From Bog-473 sp963750075 (GTDB lineage: Bacteria > Actinomycetota > Acidimicrobiia > Acidimicrobiales > RAAP-2), in assembly GCA_963750075.1 (NCBI GenBank), contig CAVVPG010000004.1:62001-126000 (forward strand): 64,000 nucleotides of DNA, written 5' to 3'. Position numbers and translations under genes: made by a program. Of this stretch, positions 7,001 to 15,051 are shown piece by piece (the first letter of the stretch is position 1; each line of letters starts with the position of its first letter). The notes under the pieces are model-generated. The model saw nothing but the letters and a program-made list of their open reading frames with translations, made no database searches and was not told where the DNA came from.

Positions 7001-9068
7001 CCTCGTGGCCGTCGGGCGACAGACCGATTGACTGGACCAGGCCCGTCCCGTTGGAGGGCTGGCTGGTCGAGATGGTCTTGACCACGGCGTGGGTGCTCAG
7101 GCTGACCACTGAGATCCCGCCGCCGCTCCCGGCGTTGGCCACGTAGAGGTCGCCGGCGCTGGCGGCGACGGCCAGCCCGACGGGATCGTTGCCGACCGAC
7201 ACGGTGCTCGGCGTCGTCGAGCATCCCGAGAAGGTGGTGGCGTTGCAGTTCGTAGCGTTGAAGTACTCGATTCTCCCGTTGCTGCTGTCCGCGACGTAGA
7301 CGAAACCATTGGTGGTGTCGACCGCGAGAGCGCTCGCCACCGACAACGAAGGGAGAGTGACCGTGGCCTTCCAGGCGTTGGTCGCAGCGCTGTAGACGGC
7401 GACGGTCCCATTGGCATTGCCCACGTACAGGGTCGTTCCGTTGGTGGCCAAAGACGTCGGCGTGCCGAGATGGCCACCCGACGCGATCTGCGTCGGTGAG
7501 CCGCATCCGGTCGTCGTGGTCTTGTTGCAGGTCGACGTGGAGAAGACGGTGAGCGTGTTGCTGCCTGCATTGGCCACGAACACCTTTCCGACCGAAGCAT
7601 CGACCGCCACGGCGTCGGGGCTCACCCCGGTGAACGGCTTGCTCGCCTGAACGGCGTTGGAGGCGTTGGTCCCACCCTCGCCGTCCACGTTGAGCGTGCC
7701 GTCGGACTTGTTGGCGATGTACAGGGTTCCGGTCGAGGGGTCGACTGCCTGCGCCACCGGACCGGACCCGGTCGGGGCCGTGATCTCCCCGTTCAGGTTG
7801 CAACCCTGGGACCCCTGGTCGCCCGCGGCGACGAAGAAGGACTGCCCCTCGGTGGCGGCCGCCTCGAGGATGGTGTTCTCAGAGCTCTGGAACGCCTGGT
7901 CGACATACGCCTCACAGCCGTTCGTCCAGCTCACGCTCACGACCTTCGCCGTGTCGTCGCTCACGATGCGGCTGAAGATGCTGTACATGTTGTCCGAGGC
8001 GCCGCCCTCGTAGACCTCGAGGTCGGCCTTGGGAGCCAGCGAGAGCACGGTCTCGATGTCGAGCTCCGACTCGGCCGTGGCCGCGCCGGTCGCTCCGCCG
8101 CCGTTCATGTCCACCTGTGTGATCTGCCCGCCCCCGAGCGTGATGCCGTAGCAACCGGCGAAGCTGTTGATGTCGCTCTGGAGGTAGCCCGCTCCGGCGA
8201 GCTCGAGGAGGGCGACCGTTGTCCCCGCCCCGAAGTGGTTCGACGAGTAGAGCGGGTCGAACGAATACGCCTGGGCGAGCTCGTCGGCGTCGAGGGCCCC
8301 GGTCCCGCTCTGCACCGTCGAGATGGCCGTCGCGCACGACCCGGGCTGCGGCGAGGGCTGACCGGGGGCCAGCGCCGGCGACGCGGCGGGCGAGACCGCG
8401 TGCGGGGACAACGGGGTCGCCTGCGGGACGGTCGTCGTCGGGCGCGGCGGGCTGAGCGTGTCGAGCCCGAGGACTCCCTCGATCTGGGGCGCCACTGACA
8501 CCGGCACCTGGGGCGCCGCACGGTTGTCGTAACCGGTCTTCCCCGACGCGAGACGGTAGCGGGCGATCGGGGTCGAGAAGGCCGACTGCACCTGCGCCAC
8601 GGTCCCCGAGACGGGGAGCGACAGCCCAGTTGCCGAGGGTGCCCCCACCATGAGGCCCTCGTTGCGGAGCACCGAGGCGACCCGAGCGATCGTGCCCGGC
8701 GTCGGTCCGAATCGCCGCGCGAAATCGGTGGGCGTCAGGAAGTGGCGGTACTCGGGCGAGGCCGGGTCCGAGACCGCCCGCACCTCGGCGGCCAGCGCCG
8801 TCGGATTCCGCGGCTGGAGCGTGACCACCAACGGCAACGCGGTCGTCGACGGTGCGGGCCCGAGGAACGTTGCACCGGGAGGAACGAGGGCCTGGAGCCC
8901 GCGCAGCGGCACGCGGCCGGGCCCGGCGCCTTGTGCGCTCAGGGCGCCGGCGACATCGAGGACCGCCGCGAAGGCCATCCCCGCCAGAGACGCTCCGAGG
9001 AGCACGCAGGCGGCGTGGCGCACACCACGGCCGCCTCGACGATGCACCCCCCTCTTCACGTCGTCCAC
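3279..9068 (-). CDS. Giant exported sedolisin (S53) protease with nested propeller, MBG and GYWLV repeats
   Basis: The 1929-residue product is a kumamolisin/sedolisin-type serine-carboxyl peptidase, acting outside the cell and in that family usually at acid pH. The N-terminus has a basic, then hydrophobic, export signal. Residues about 50-200 are the pro-domain (SPEYRHFLTPTDFARRFGPT). Catalytic residues are visible: Glu333 and Asp337 in ESELDIE, oxyanion Asp417 in AAGDQGS, and Ser872 in GGTSGAAP. Calcium ligands are likely Asp916 and Asp939. Between Asp417 and the next core strand (PASQPYVTAVGGTS, about 760) some 330 residues of YVTN-like propeller are inserted. Residues about 956-1650 are eight Ig-like repeats, and 1673-1929 six GYWLV.SDGG repeats. 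The GTG at 9068 has GGAG five bases upstream. Single gene; divergent from the fab operon. A second sedolisin at 54667-57609 shares the C-terminal module. Confidence 0.9.
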   Translation of the reverse strand: MDDVKRGVHRRGGRGVRHAACVLLGASLAGMAFAAVLDVAGALSAQGAGPGRVPLRGLQALVPPGATFLGPAPSTTALPLVVTLQPRNPTALAAEVRAVSDPASPEYRHFLTPTDFARRFGPTPGTIARVASVLRNEGLMVGAPSATGLSLPVSGTVAQVQSAFSTPIARYRLASGKTGYDNRAAPQVPVSVAPQIEGVLGLDTLSPPRPTTTVPQATPLSPHAVSPAASPALAPGQPSPQPGSCATAISTVQSGTGALDADELAQAYSFDPLYSSNHFGAGTTVALLELAGAGYLQSDINSFAGCYGITLGGGQITQVDMNGGGATGAATAESELDIETVLSLAPKADLEVYEGGASDNMYSIFSRIVSDDTAKVVSVSWTNGCEAYVDQAFQSSENTILEAAATEGQSFFVAAGDQGSQGCNLNGEITAPTGSGPVAQAVDPSTGTLYIANKSDGTLNVDGEGGTNASNAVQASKPFTGVSPDAVAVDASVGKVFVANAGSNTLTVFSTSTCNKTTTTGCGSPTQIASGGHLGTPTSLATNGTTLYVGNANGTVAVYSAATNAWKATVTLPSLSVASALAVDTTNGFVYVADSSNGRIEYFNATNCNATTFSGCSTTPSTVSVGNDPVGLAVAASAGDLYVANAGSGGGISVVSLSTHAVVKTISTSQPSNGTGLVQSIGLSPDGHEVLAALTGLGFPGDVMATVNTSTQTISATVNLETGTDALGQLVSDPTLGYTWVTDQTGDADVVQNLNLAVSDPASQPYVTAVGGTSFGHLTPTIGPPPGESVWNDQLYYSEGAGGGGISKTFAMPSYQQPLGTVSGSSGTPCANAGGDCREIPDVSADADPSSGYIVYDSVDGFGGWNALGGTSGAAPLWAGVLAVAASANGNTAGYGAVNPALYLLAQKSPGTYFNDVTSGNNDYNATNGGSFTAMSGYDMATGLGTPITSQLATGLAAIPLSVAVSGTQTYGASPTFTASANYGGSGGMPFGVTLNAAGLTCTTVGASTTIGPTLTAGPYTLVASSCSGSLLTGPNAADYSVVYTSAANDFTVAPAPLAVAVSGSQSYGGTPSFAGSDSPPSGVSVNTSGLTCSKVGTSTIIAPSLLAGTDTLVASSCGGAIPSDGADYVIDYASAPGDFTVVPAPLTITASNVAMTYGGTVPSVVAGYSGFVNGEGPANLTTKPTCSTTATRSSPASPPTYPSSCTGAVDPNYVIGYVAGSVTVNPAPLTITAASPSMTYGGTVPTISPLYTGFVNSDSGSSLTPPPTCTTTVTSSSPASPPTYPSSCSGAYDPNYSITYAGGAVAVNPAPLTISASSGSTVYGGSVPGIIPNYSGFVNGDSASSLTTLPACSTTATSSSPASPPTYPSSCSGAGDPNYAISYAAGTVTVTKAPLSIRASDGAMTYGGTVPTITPALTGFVNGDGPASLAHAPSCLTTATGSSSASPPTYPSSCSAAADPNYAISYVAGAVTVNKAPLTVTASSPAVAYGSVPAVAPIYTGFVGGDTSSSLATAPSCTTTATSSSPVSPPTYPSSCSGAAAANYAIGYVPGTVTVTPAPITVAVSGSQSNEGVPTFEVTATPPPGVSVVGTLTCGQVDPSTTINNQLPSGTYTLAATSCGGMTPGGADAADYTVTYASNSGDFTVTGGPSASTTTTSPPTPPPPAPTHGYWLVGSDGGIFTFGSASFYGSTGSLTLQRPVVGITPTRDRAGYWLVASDGGTFAFGDAGFYGSIPGLGLHPAGSGLPHSLNAPIVGMVPAADGQGYFVVASDGGVFAFGPGASFAGSCPGIGGCSGPAVSVIPDATGNGYWLFTATGNVYTFGDAPFLGSPGSVGSPVTSAVRTPDGKGYWVLVANGTVYAYGDAANDGGPAGQFGGFDPATAVFATADGSGYWVVVAVGAVDPYGDAPNDGGMGGTRLNGAIIAATGF
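4400..5640 (-). repeat. Five tandem MBG-type repeats (about 248 bases each)
   Basis: Five in-frame units of about 83 residues share APLTI.AS...YGG.VP.I...Y.GFVNGD, a SSSPASPPTYPSSC segment and a closing DPNY.I.Y..G.VTV. They match the bacterial MBG/Ig-like stalk repeats. Two related but shorter units lie before them in the protein and one after. Close similarity between copies makes this a candidate site for recombination and for assembly collapse. Confidence 0.75.
6804..7796 (-). other. YVTN-like beta-propeller nested in the protease domain
   Basis: Residues about 425-755 of the first sedolisin contain about seven blade-like units: AVDPSTGTLYIAN, AVDASVGKVFVAN, LATNGTTLYVGN, AVDTTNGFVYVAD, VAASAGDLYVAN, GLSPDGHEVL and VSDPTLGYTWVTD. 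The S53 core resumes immediately afterwards at PASQPYVTAVGGT. In the paralogue at 54667-57609 the same core segments are only about 20 residues apart, which shows this is an insertion. Confidence 0.75.
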
Positions 9069-9561
9069 GGCTCCGTTCCCCCTTGGGGTCTAGATTACTG
9101 CCCCCCACCAGGGCCCCTTGCCGCACCACCCGGGCGGCCGAGAGCCGTCGGAGGGGGGCCGTGAGGTCGGACGGGGGCGGTCGCCATCGGTGACGCATCA
9201 CCTGGAAGGGGGCCCACCCCGGCCGGCACTCTGTGCCTCTCTCGGTGGCTCGGCGTGCCCGACACCCGGTCTCCTCTTTGGACGGGCAGGAGCCCGCGTT
9301 GCAGGGTTACGACGGGAACGCAGGTGAGCGCGTTGTCTCGCGGTCGAGCTCGGTGCCGTGCCGCCGCCGGCCGCGGCGTCTCCGGACCGCCGTCTGGTCG
9401 TACCGCGCTTCGTACCCGGTTTCCACGCGGTAACCAGCGACGGGTGCGCCACTCCCGCCAGACTTCGTACCGGGAGTGCGATCCGACCCGTCCGTGGTGC
9501 CGCGAACTTGAGCCGGACGCATGTCGGCATGCCACACTGTGAGTTCCCCGCCCGCCGTCGA
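9069..9561. promoter_or_regulatory. Divergent promoter region between sedolisin and fab operon
   Basis: About 490 bases hold no convincing gene. The fabD frame is open upstream to about 9358, but that part has arginine/proline-rich shadow composition. Notable sequence: CTTCGTACC(C)GG occurs twice (about 9409 and 9463), which could be operator half-sites. A possible -35 (TTGAGC, 9508-9513) lies upstream of CACACT (9533-9538), with non-ideal spacing. A palindromic CACACTGTG lies at 9533-9541. The elements are suggestive only. Confidence 0.3.
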
Positions 9562-10821
9562 ATGGGAGCCGTCGGACACGTGTTGGTCTTCACCTTCCCC
9601 GGACAGGGATCACAACGTGCCGGAATGGGTGAGCCATGGGTCGACCACCCCTCGTGGGAGGTGGTCGAGGAAGCCTCGGCGGCGGCCGGCCGTGACCTGT
9701 CGCACCTTCTCCTGCACGCCCCGATCGAGGTGCTGACCCAGACCGAGAACGCACAGCTGGCCACGACGGTGCTCAGCCTGGTCGTGCTGGACGCGGTGGA
9801 GCGGATCGGGCTCACCCCGGCCGCGTGCGCCGGCCACAGCCTCGGCGAGTACACGGCGCTGGTCGCCAGCGGCGCCCTGGCCTTCGAAGACGGGATCCAC
9901 CTGGTGGTGGCCCGGGGAGAGGCCATGGCGCGTGCGGGCGAGGAGGCGCCCGGGACGATGGCCGCGCTCCTCGGCATCGCCGACGACGACGCCGAGGCGG
10001 CCTGCATGCGCGCCGAGGGTGACGTGTGGGTGGCCAACTACAACGCGCCGGGGCAGGTCGTGATCGCCGGCACGCCCGACGCCGTGGCACTGGCCGGCGA
10101 GCTGGCCAAGGGCCTCGGGGCGAAGCGCGTCATGCCGATCCAGGTCTCGGGCGCCTTCCACACGCCCCTGATGCAGGGGGCCCGGGCCGACCTGCGCAAG
10201 GCGCTGGCCGAGGTGACCTTCATGACCCCGGAGGTACGCGTCGTGGCCAACGTGGACGCGCACGTGCACGACGACCCCGCCGAGTGGCCCGGGCTGCTCT
10301 CGGCGCAGCTGTGCAGCCCGGTCCGCTGGCGCCAGACCCTCGAGACCTTCGCCGGCCTCGGGCTGACCTCGCTGGTCGAGCTCGGCCCCGGTGGCGTCCT
10401 GAGCGGCCTGGCCAAGCGGAGCCTGCCCGAGATCCAGTCGCTGGCCGTCTCCAAACCGGAGGACCTCGACACCCTGATGGACCAGATCGGCGCGGCCGGC
10501 ACGTGGAGGGCCGAGCCTGCCCTCCACCAGGGGGAGCACCTCTACATGTCCGAGCGTGTGGTGGTCAGCCCCTCTAGCGGCATCTTCAGCCCGGAGGCCT
10601 CACTGAGCGCTCCGGGGACCGGGCTGTTGCCAGGGACCGCCGACGACCCCGCCGGCGAGCCCTCCTCGGCCATCGCCGTCGGGGACCTCGTGGGCCGGAT
10701 CGGGGTCTCCGAGGTGCGCACCCCCTTCGCGGGTCAGGTGATCCGCTGGCTGGCGGCCGACGGCGAGCGGGTCCAGGAGGGCCAGCCCCTCGTCTGGCTG
10801 CGGGTGCCCGACGGCAGCTGA
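9562..10821 (+). CDS. fabD: Malonyl-CoA:ACP transacylase with C-terminal biotinyl-like domain
   Basis: FabD moves malonyl groups from CoA to acyl carrier protein, the entry step of type II fatty acid synthesis. The 419-residue product has FPGQGSQ near the start, the nucleophile Ser93 in GHSLGEY, and the catalytic His in SGAFHTPLM. A normal FabD ends around residue 320. Here about 80 residues follow (VVVSPSSGIFSP ... AVGDLVGRIG ... VRTPFAGQVI ... DGERVQEGQPL) that read as a biotin-carboxyl-carrier-like fold. The segment that should hold the biotinyl lysine (EAMKM) is missing, so it cannot be biotinylated at the usual place. ATG 9562 is taken as start; GTG 9580 with an upstream GGGAG is the alternative. 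It overlaps fabG by one base. First gene of fabD-fabG-acpP-fabF. Confidence 0.93.
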   Translation: MGAVGHVLVFTFPGQGSQRAGMGEPWVDHPSWEVVEEASAAAGRDLSHLLLHAPIEVLTQTENAQLATTVLSLVVLDAVERIGLTPAACAGHSLGEYTALVASGALAFEDGIHLVVARGEAMARAGEEAPGTMAALLGIADDDAEAACMRAEGDVWVANYNAPGQVVIAGTPDAVALAGELAKGLGAKRVMPIQVSGAFHTPLMQGARADLRKALAEVTFMTPEVRVVANVDAHVHDDPAEWPGLLSAQLCSPVRWRQTLETFAGLGLTSLVELGPGGVLSGLAKRSLPEIQSLAVSKPEDLDTLMDQIGAAGTWRAEPALHQGEHLYMSERVVVSPSSGIFSPEASLSAPGTGLLPGTADDPAGEPSSAIAVGDLVGRIGVSEVRTPFAGQVIRWLAADGERVQEGQPLVWLRVPDGS

Positions 10822-11546
10822 TGGCCGTCGTCCTCGTCACCGGCGGCACACGCGGCATCGGCGCGGCGTGCGTGGCGTGGTTCCTCGCCAACGGCGACCG
10901 GGTGGCGACCACCTTCCGCTCCGACGGCCCTCCTCCCCCGCCCGAGGGCGCCGGTCCGGAGCGGTTCCTGGCGGTGCGCTGCGACGTGCGCAGCTCGGAG
11001 GAGGTCGAGTCGGCGTTCGCCACGATCGAGCAGCACTGGGGCCCGGTGGAGGTGCTCGTGGCCAATGCCGGCATCACCTTGGACTCGCTGATGCTGCGGA
11101 TGAGCGACCAGGCGTTCCACGACGTGATCGACGCCAACCTCACCGGCTCGTTCCGGGTCGCCAAGCGAGCGGTGGCCAAGATGCTGCGGCTGCACGCGGG
11201 CCGCATCATCTTCGTCTCATCCGTGGGCGCCTTCGTCGGGCTGCCGGGACAGGCCAACTACGCGGCCTCCAAGGCTGGCCTCGTCGGCATGGCCCGTGCG
11301 ATCGCCCGGGAAGTGGGCAGTCGCCAGATCACCGTGAACGTGGTGGCTCCCGGCCTCATCGACACCGACATGACGGCGGCCCTGGGCGCCGACCGGGTGG
11401 CGACGATGACCGGGCAGGTGCCACTGGGCCGCGCCGGCCGCGCCGGCGACGTGGCGGCCGTTGTCGGCTTCCTGGCCTCGGAGGCCGCCGCTTACGTGAC
11501 GGGGGCCGTGGTACCGGTCGACGGTGGGCTGGGCATGGGCCTGTAG
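10821..11546 (+). CDS. fabG: 3-oxoacyl-ACP reductase
   Basis: FabG performs the NADPH-dependent reduction of 3-ketoacyl-ACP in fatty acid elongation. The 241-residue short-chain dehydrogenase has the cofactor motif TGGTRGIG (7-14), NAG at 82-84, Asn106, and the catalytic Ser134-Tyr147-Lys151 (SSVGAFVGLPGQANYAASK). The C-terminus (VTGAVVPVDGGLGMGL) is typical of FabG. The ATG shares a base with the fabD stop (TGATG), so translation is probably coupled. The length is normal. Its place between fabD and acpP favours the fatty-acid role over another SDR activity. Confidence 0.95.
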   Translation: MAVVLVTGGTRGIGAACVAWFLANGDRVATTFRSDGPPPPPEGAGPERFLAVRCDVRSSEEVESAFATIEQHWGPVEVLVANAGITLDSLMLRMSDQAFHDVIDANLTGSFRVAKRAVAKMLRLHAGRIIFVSSVGAFVGLPGQANYAASKAGLVGMARAIAREVGSRQITVNVVAPGLIDTDMTAALGADRVATMTGQVPLGRAGRAGDVAAVVGFLASEAAAYVTGAVVPVDGGLGMGL

Positions 11547-11579
11547 CGTGCTGGGGAGCCGATAGACAAGGAGCCGATA

Positions 11580-11819
11580 GTGGACAGCGACGCAGCGTTC
11601 GAGAAATTTCGCGAGTGCGCCGTAGAGGTGTTGCAGGTGCCGGCCGAGAAGATCACCAAGGAGGCCAAGTTCGCCGACGATCTCGACGCCGACAGCCTCG
11701 ATCTGGTCGAGCTCGTGATGGCTCTCGAAGAGGCCTTCGACATCACTGTTGAGGAGACCGAGCTCGAGGACATCACCACGGTCGGCCAGGCGTTCGACCT
11801 GATCTCGTCCAAGCTCTGA
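11580..11819 (+). CDS. acpP: Acyl carrier protein
   Basis: A 79-residue acidic acyl carrier protein. The 4'-phosphopantetheine attachment Ser39 lies in DADSLDLVEL, and the surrounding helices (LDADSLDLVELVMALEEAF) are standard for bacterial ACP. The start is GTG at 11580, set by a strong AAGGAG seven bases upstream. This is the clearest ribosome site in the operon, as expected for the most abundant product. The 33-base gap after fabG is the only real spacer in the operon. The stop overlaps the fabF ATG by one base. Confidence 0.96.
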   Translation: MDSDAAFEKFRECAVEVLQVPAEKITKEAKFADDLDADSLDLVELVMALEEAFDITVEETELEDITTVGQAFDLISSKL

Positions 11820-13015
11820 TGCAGCTGGGGATCGGCGCTGACGGCCCGATCCGGGGGCGGCGGGTGGCCGTCACCGGCCTGGGGGCGGTCACGTGCTGCG
11901 GGGTGGGCGTGGACGCTCTCTGGGACGGGCTGCTGCACCCGTCGGTGGTGGGCGGCGCGGTCCGGGGCTTCGAGCCCAAGGAGTTCTTCGGCCCGAAGGA
12001 GGTCCGCCAACTCGACCGTTTCGCGCAGCTCTCCATGGTGTCGGCCGACATGGCGGTCGGAGACGCGGGCGACCTCTCCGTCGACCCGGCCAAGGCGGGC
12101 GTCGTCTTCGCGACCGGTGTCGGAGGGCTCGAGACGCTGGCCGAGCAGGTGGGTGTCTTCGACGAGAAGGGGGCGGACCGGGTCTCGCCCCGGCTGGTGC
12201 CGATGATGATGGCCAACGCCGGCGCAGCGGGGATCTCTATGCGCCTCGGCTGGCGCGGCCCGTCCGAAGTCATCTGCACGGCGTGCGCCGCCGGCACGCA
12301 TGCCATCGCGGCCGCCGGCCGTCTCGTGGCCACGGGCCGCTGCGACGTGGCGATCGGCGGCGGGTCCGAGGCCAGCATGGTCCCGGTCGCGCTGGCCGCC
12401 TTCGCCAACATGACGGCCCTGTCCACGTCGGGGATCTCGCGTCCCTTCGACGCCCGCCGTGACGGCTTCGTCATGACCGAGGGGGCGGCGGCCCTCGTGC
12501 TCGAGGACTGGGACCGCGCGGTGGCACGCGGCGCGACCATCCATGCCGAGCTGGCCGGGTCGGCCAGCACCGCCGACGCCCACCACATCACCGCACCGGC
12601 GCCGGACGGGGCCGGCGCCGTGGCCTGCATGGAGCTGGCGCTGGCCGACGCGGGCGTCGCACCGTCCGACGTGGGGCACATCAACGCACACGGCACCTCC
12701 ACACCCCTCAACGACCTGGCCGAAGCCCGCGCCATTGCCAAGGTGTTCGGCGAGCCCGGGCCGCTCGTGACGTCGACCAAGGGGGTGACGGGCCACGGGT
12801 TGGCCGCGGCCGGCGCGATCGAGGCCGTGGCCGCCGTGCTCACCATCGACCACGCCACCATCCCCCCGACCGCCGGCTACGAGGAACCTGACCCGGAGAT
12901 CATGATCCAAGTCGTGCATGGCGCGCCCCGGGCCTGGGAGCCCGCCGCTGTGCTCTCCAATTCGTTCGGGTTCGGCGGGCACAACGGCTGCCTCGTCCTG
13001 CTGCCACCTGGCTGA
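11819..13015 (+). CDS. fabF: 3-oxoacyl-ACP synthase II
   Basis: FabF condenses malonyl-ACP with growing acyl-ACP chains. The 398-residue thiolase-fold enzyme has the nucleophile Cys156 (TACAAGTHA), His291 (NAHGTSTPLND), Lys321 and His326 (TKGVTGHGLAAAG) and the C-terminal NSFGFGGHN loop. These are the full KAS II set. It follows acpP with a one-base overlap. No FabH initiator is present in the window, so it must be encoded elsewhere or chain initiation is handled differently. Confidence 0.95.
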   Translation: MQLGIGADGPIRGRRVAVTGLGAVTCCGVGVDALWDGLLHPSVVGGAVRGFEPKEFFGPKEVRQLDRFAQLSMVSADMAVGDAGDLSVDPAKAGVVFATGVGGLETLAEQVGVFDEKGADRVSPRLVPMMMANAGAAGISMRLGWRGPSEVICTACAAGTHAIAAAGRLVATGRCDVAIGGGSEASMVPVALAAFANMTALSTSGISRPFDARRDGFVMTEGAAALVLEDWDRAVARGATIHAELAGSASTADAHHITAPAPDGAGAVACMELALADAGVAPSDVGHINAHGTSTPLNDLAEARAIAKVFGEPGPLVTSTKGVTGHGLAAAGAIEAVAAVLTIDHATIPPTAGYEEPDPEIMIQVVHGAPRAWEPAAVLSNSFGFGGHNGCLVLLPPG

Positions 13016-13074
13016 GCCGAGCCGGTAAGGTCGCGCCTCCGCTGCCGCCCGGCAGCGACTCGTGAGGACCGTCC

Positions 13075-14284
13075 ATGGGAAGGCTGCAGACCTGGGGCGC
13101 CGCGGCGCGCCGCTCGCCCGTGTTCTGGGCCGTCACCACGTTCGTCGTGGCGGGCTTGATCGCCGGGGGCGTCGTGCTGGGGACGCGGAGCACCCCGCCG
13201 CCCGCCCCGTCACCCTCGACGTCGACGCGCGCCGTGGCCCTCGGCGACTCGGTGCCCTACGGCCACGGGTTGCACAACCCCTACCTGACACCCCAGGTGG
13301 GTCTTCCTCCGACCTGGGTGTCCCAGGGCCCCTCGACCGGGGCCTACCCGAGCCTGGTGGCGGCGGACCTCGGCCTCACCATGAGCGTGCGCCCGACGAA
13401 CTGCCGCGTTGACCAGCGACCAGCTGGCGATCAGCGGCGCCGTGGCCGACGCGGCGGACAATTCGACACGGGACGGGCAGTGCCCCGTCCCGCCGCAGCC
13501 GGCCCGCAACCTGGGCGACGAGGTCGCGGCGGCGGACCTCGCCCGACACCCGGCCCGGCTGGTCCTGCTGCAGGACGGCGCGGACGACATCGACTTCGCC
13601 CACTGCCTGGAGTACCAGCTGGCCAGCGTCCTCGGGACGGGGCTCGGGCTGGGGACGCGCTGCGTGGTGAACGGGTCCTTGACCCCCACCGTGGTGACCC
13701 AGCTCGCCAACGTGCGCACCAGCCTGGCCCGCGCCGTAGAGGCGATGGCTCCCCACGCCCGCACCATCGCCGTGCTCGACTACTACCAGCCCATCCCGAA
13801 CCCTGCGCAGATCGCCGACGACGCCTCCGCCTCGCAGCTCCACACGAACCTCGTGTGCACGGGCCTCAAGCCCAACGCGGCGAGCACCTACGCCGCTGCG
13901 CGGGTCGTGCTGGTCGCACTGAATCGCGCCATTGCGGGCGCCGTCACCGACGCCCGCGCCGACCACGTCGCCAATGTCACCTTGGTCCAACTCGCGTCGG
14001 CCTTCGACGGCCACGGCATCTGCACCGCCAACCCGTGGGTCTTCTCGGGCGAGCCCGTGCCCGACGCGACCCTGGCCGCCGACGTCGCCGACGTCGTGGC
14101 CGCAAAGGCCTGCACCGGCACCGATGTCCTCCACGGAGAGTCGGTCTGCTCCTCGCTCACAACCAGGGCGGCTCGGGCCGAACAAACGCTGAAGGACTAC
14201 GTATGGCGGGCCGCCCACCCGAATGCCGCGGGACAGGGTGCCATCGCCGCGGTCGTGGCACGCCAACTGCGCGGCAAGGTCTAG
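13075..14284 (+). pseudogene. SGNH/GDSL hydrolase, membrane-anchored, one-base frameshift
   Basis: Two frames together form one about 402-residue SGNH hydrolase. The first (from ATG 13075, preceded by GAGGA) has a membrane anchor at about 15-37, a Thr/Pro linker and the block I motif ALGDSVPYGHG with the nucleophilic Ser. The second (from about 13409) has LLQDGADDIDF (block III-like) and HPNAAGQGAIA (block V His). Removing one base near 13408 (TGCCGCGTTG) joins them as NCRLTSDQLAISGA, which continues the fold smoothly. It probably acts as an extracytoplasmic lipase/esterase or deacetylase. A -10-like TAAGGT lies at 13024-13029. The stop overlaps the end of trpA by four bases in convergent orientation. 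The shift may be a sequencing error or a true inactivation. Confidence 0.75.
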
Positions 14285-15051
14285 TCGATCGCGTCGCGGA
14301 TGGACCCGACGAAGGCGGCGGCGCCGTCGGGGCCCTCGTTCTCGAGCAGGCGGCGGACCAGCGCCGAACCGACGATGACGCCGTCGGCCACCTCGCACAT
14401 CTCGGCCGCTTGCGCGGGCGTCGACACGCCGACCCCGACGCACACGGGCAGGTCGGTGTAGCTCCGGATGCGCCCGACCACCTTGGCCACGTCGACACCC
14501 ACGTCGCCGCGCTCCCCGGTGACGCCCATGCGCGCCACCGCGTAGACGAACCCGCGTGCCCGCGCGCAGATGCGCTCGACCCGGTCCGGTGGGCTCGACG
14601 GAGCCACCAGCAGGACGGTGTCGACGCCCGCGGCGTCGGCCTCTCTGGCCCAGGGGTCGATCTCCTCAATCGGGAGGTCGACGACGATTGCCCCGGTGAC
14701 GCCGGCGGCGGCCAGCGATCGGGCCATGCGCTTGTGCCCGGCTCGGAACACGATGTTGTAGTACGTCATCACGGCGACAGGCACGGGCGCCTCCGCCCCG
14801 GCGACGCCGTCGAGCACCTCCTGGGGCACCGTGCCGCGGGCGAGGGCCCGCAGCGCCGCCTCCTGGTTCACGGGCCCGTCCATCATCGGGTCCGAGAAGG
14901 GGATGCCCACCTCGACGGCGTCGGCCCCCGCGGCGACGACCGCCGCCAGCGACTGTGCCCAGTCCTCGGTCATCCCGCCCATGAGGTACGGGATCAGCAG
15001 CTTGCGACCGCTCTCACGGCGGGCGCGCAGCTCCTTCTCCAGGTCAGGCAC
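14281..15051 (-). CDS. trpA: Tryptophan synthase alpha subunit
   Basis: TrpA cleaves indole-3-glycerol phosphate to indole and glyceraldehyde 3-phosphate and passes indole to TrpB. The 256-residue TIM barrel has catalytic Glu47 and Asp58 (VEVGIPFSDPMMDGP), the phosphate-binding GVGVSTPAQA, and a late VADGVIVGSALV strand. The start is GTG 15051, inside the last codons of trpB (8-base overlap); an upstream extension would run into TrpB. Last gene of trpC-F-B-A, convergent with the SGNH hydrolase. Confidence 0.95.
   Translation of the reverse strand: MPDLEKELRARRESGRKLLIPYLMGGMTEDWAQSLAAVVAAGADAVEVGIPFSDPMMDGPVNQEAALRALARGTVPQEVLDGVAGAEAPVPVAVMTYYNIVFRAGHKRMARSLAAAGVTGAIVVDLPIEEIDPWAREADAAGVDTVLLVAPSSPPDRVERICARARGFVYAVARMGVTGERGDVGVDVAKVVGRIRSYTDLPVCVGVGVSTPAQAAEMCEVADGVIVGSALVRRLLENEGPDGAAAFVGSIRDAID

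Noticed and set aside
2572..7803. A very long second open frame on the minus strand inside the first sedolisin, and a long plus-strand frame at 3825-7031
   Set aside because: Composition is Arg/Gly/Pro/His-rich without motifs, and the sedolisin frame explains the region. These are GC-driven shadows.
9358..9561. N-terminal extension of FabD
   Set aside because: The extra 68 residues are Arg/Pro-rich with no homology-like pattern, and the FabD fold starts at the HVLVFTFPGQGSQ segment.
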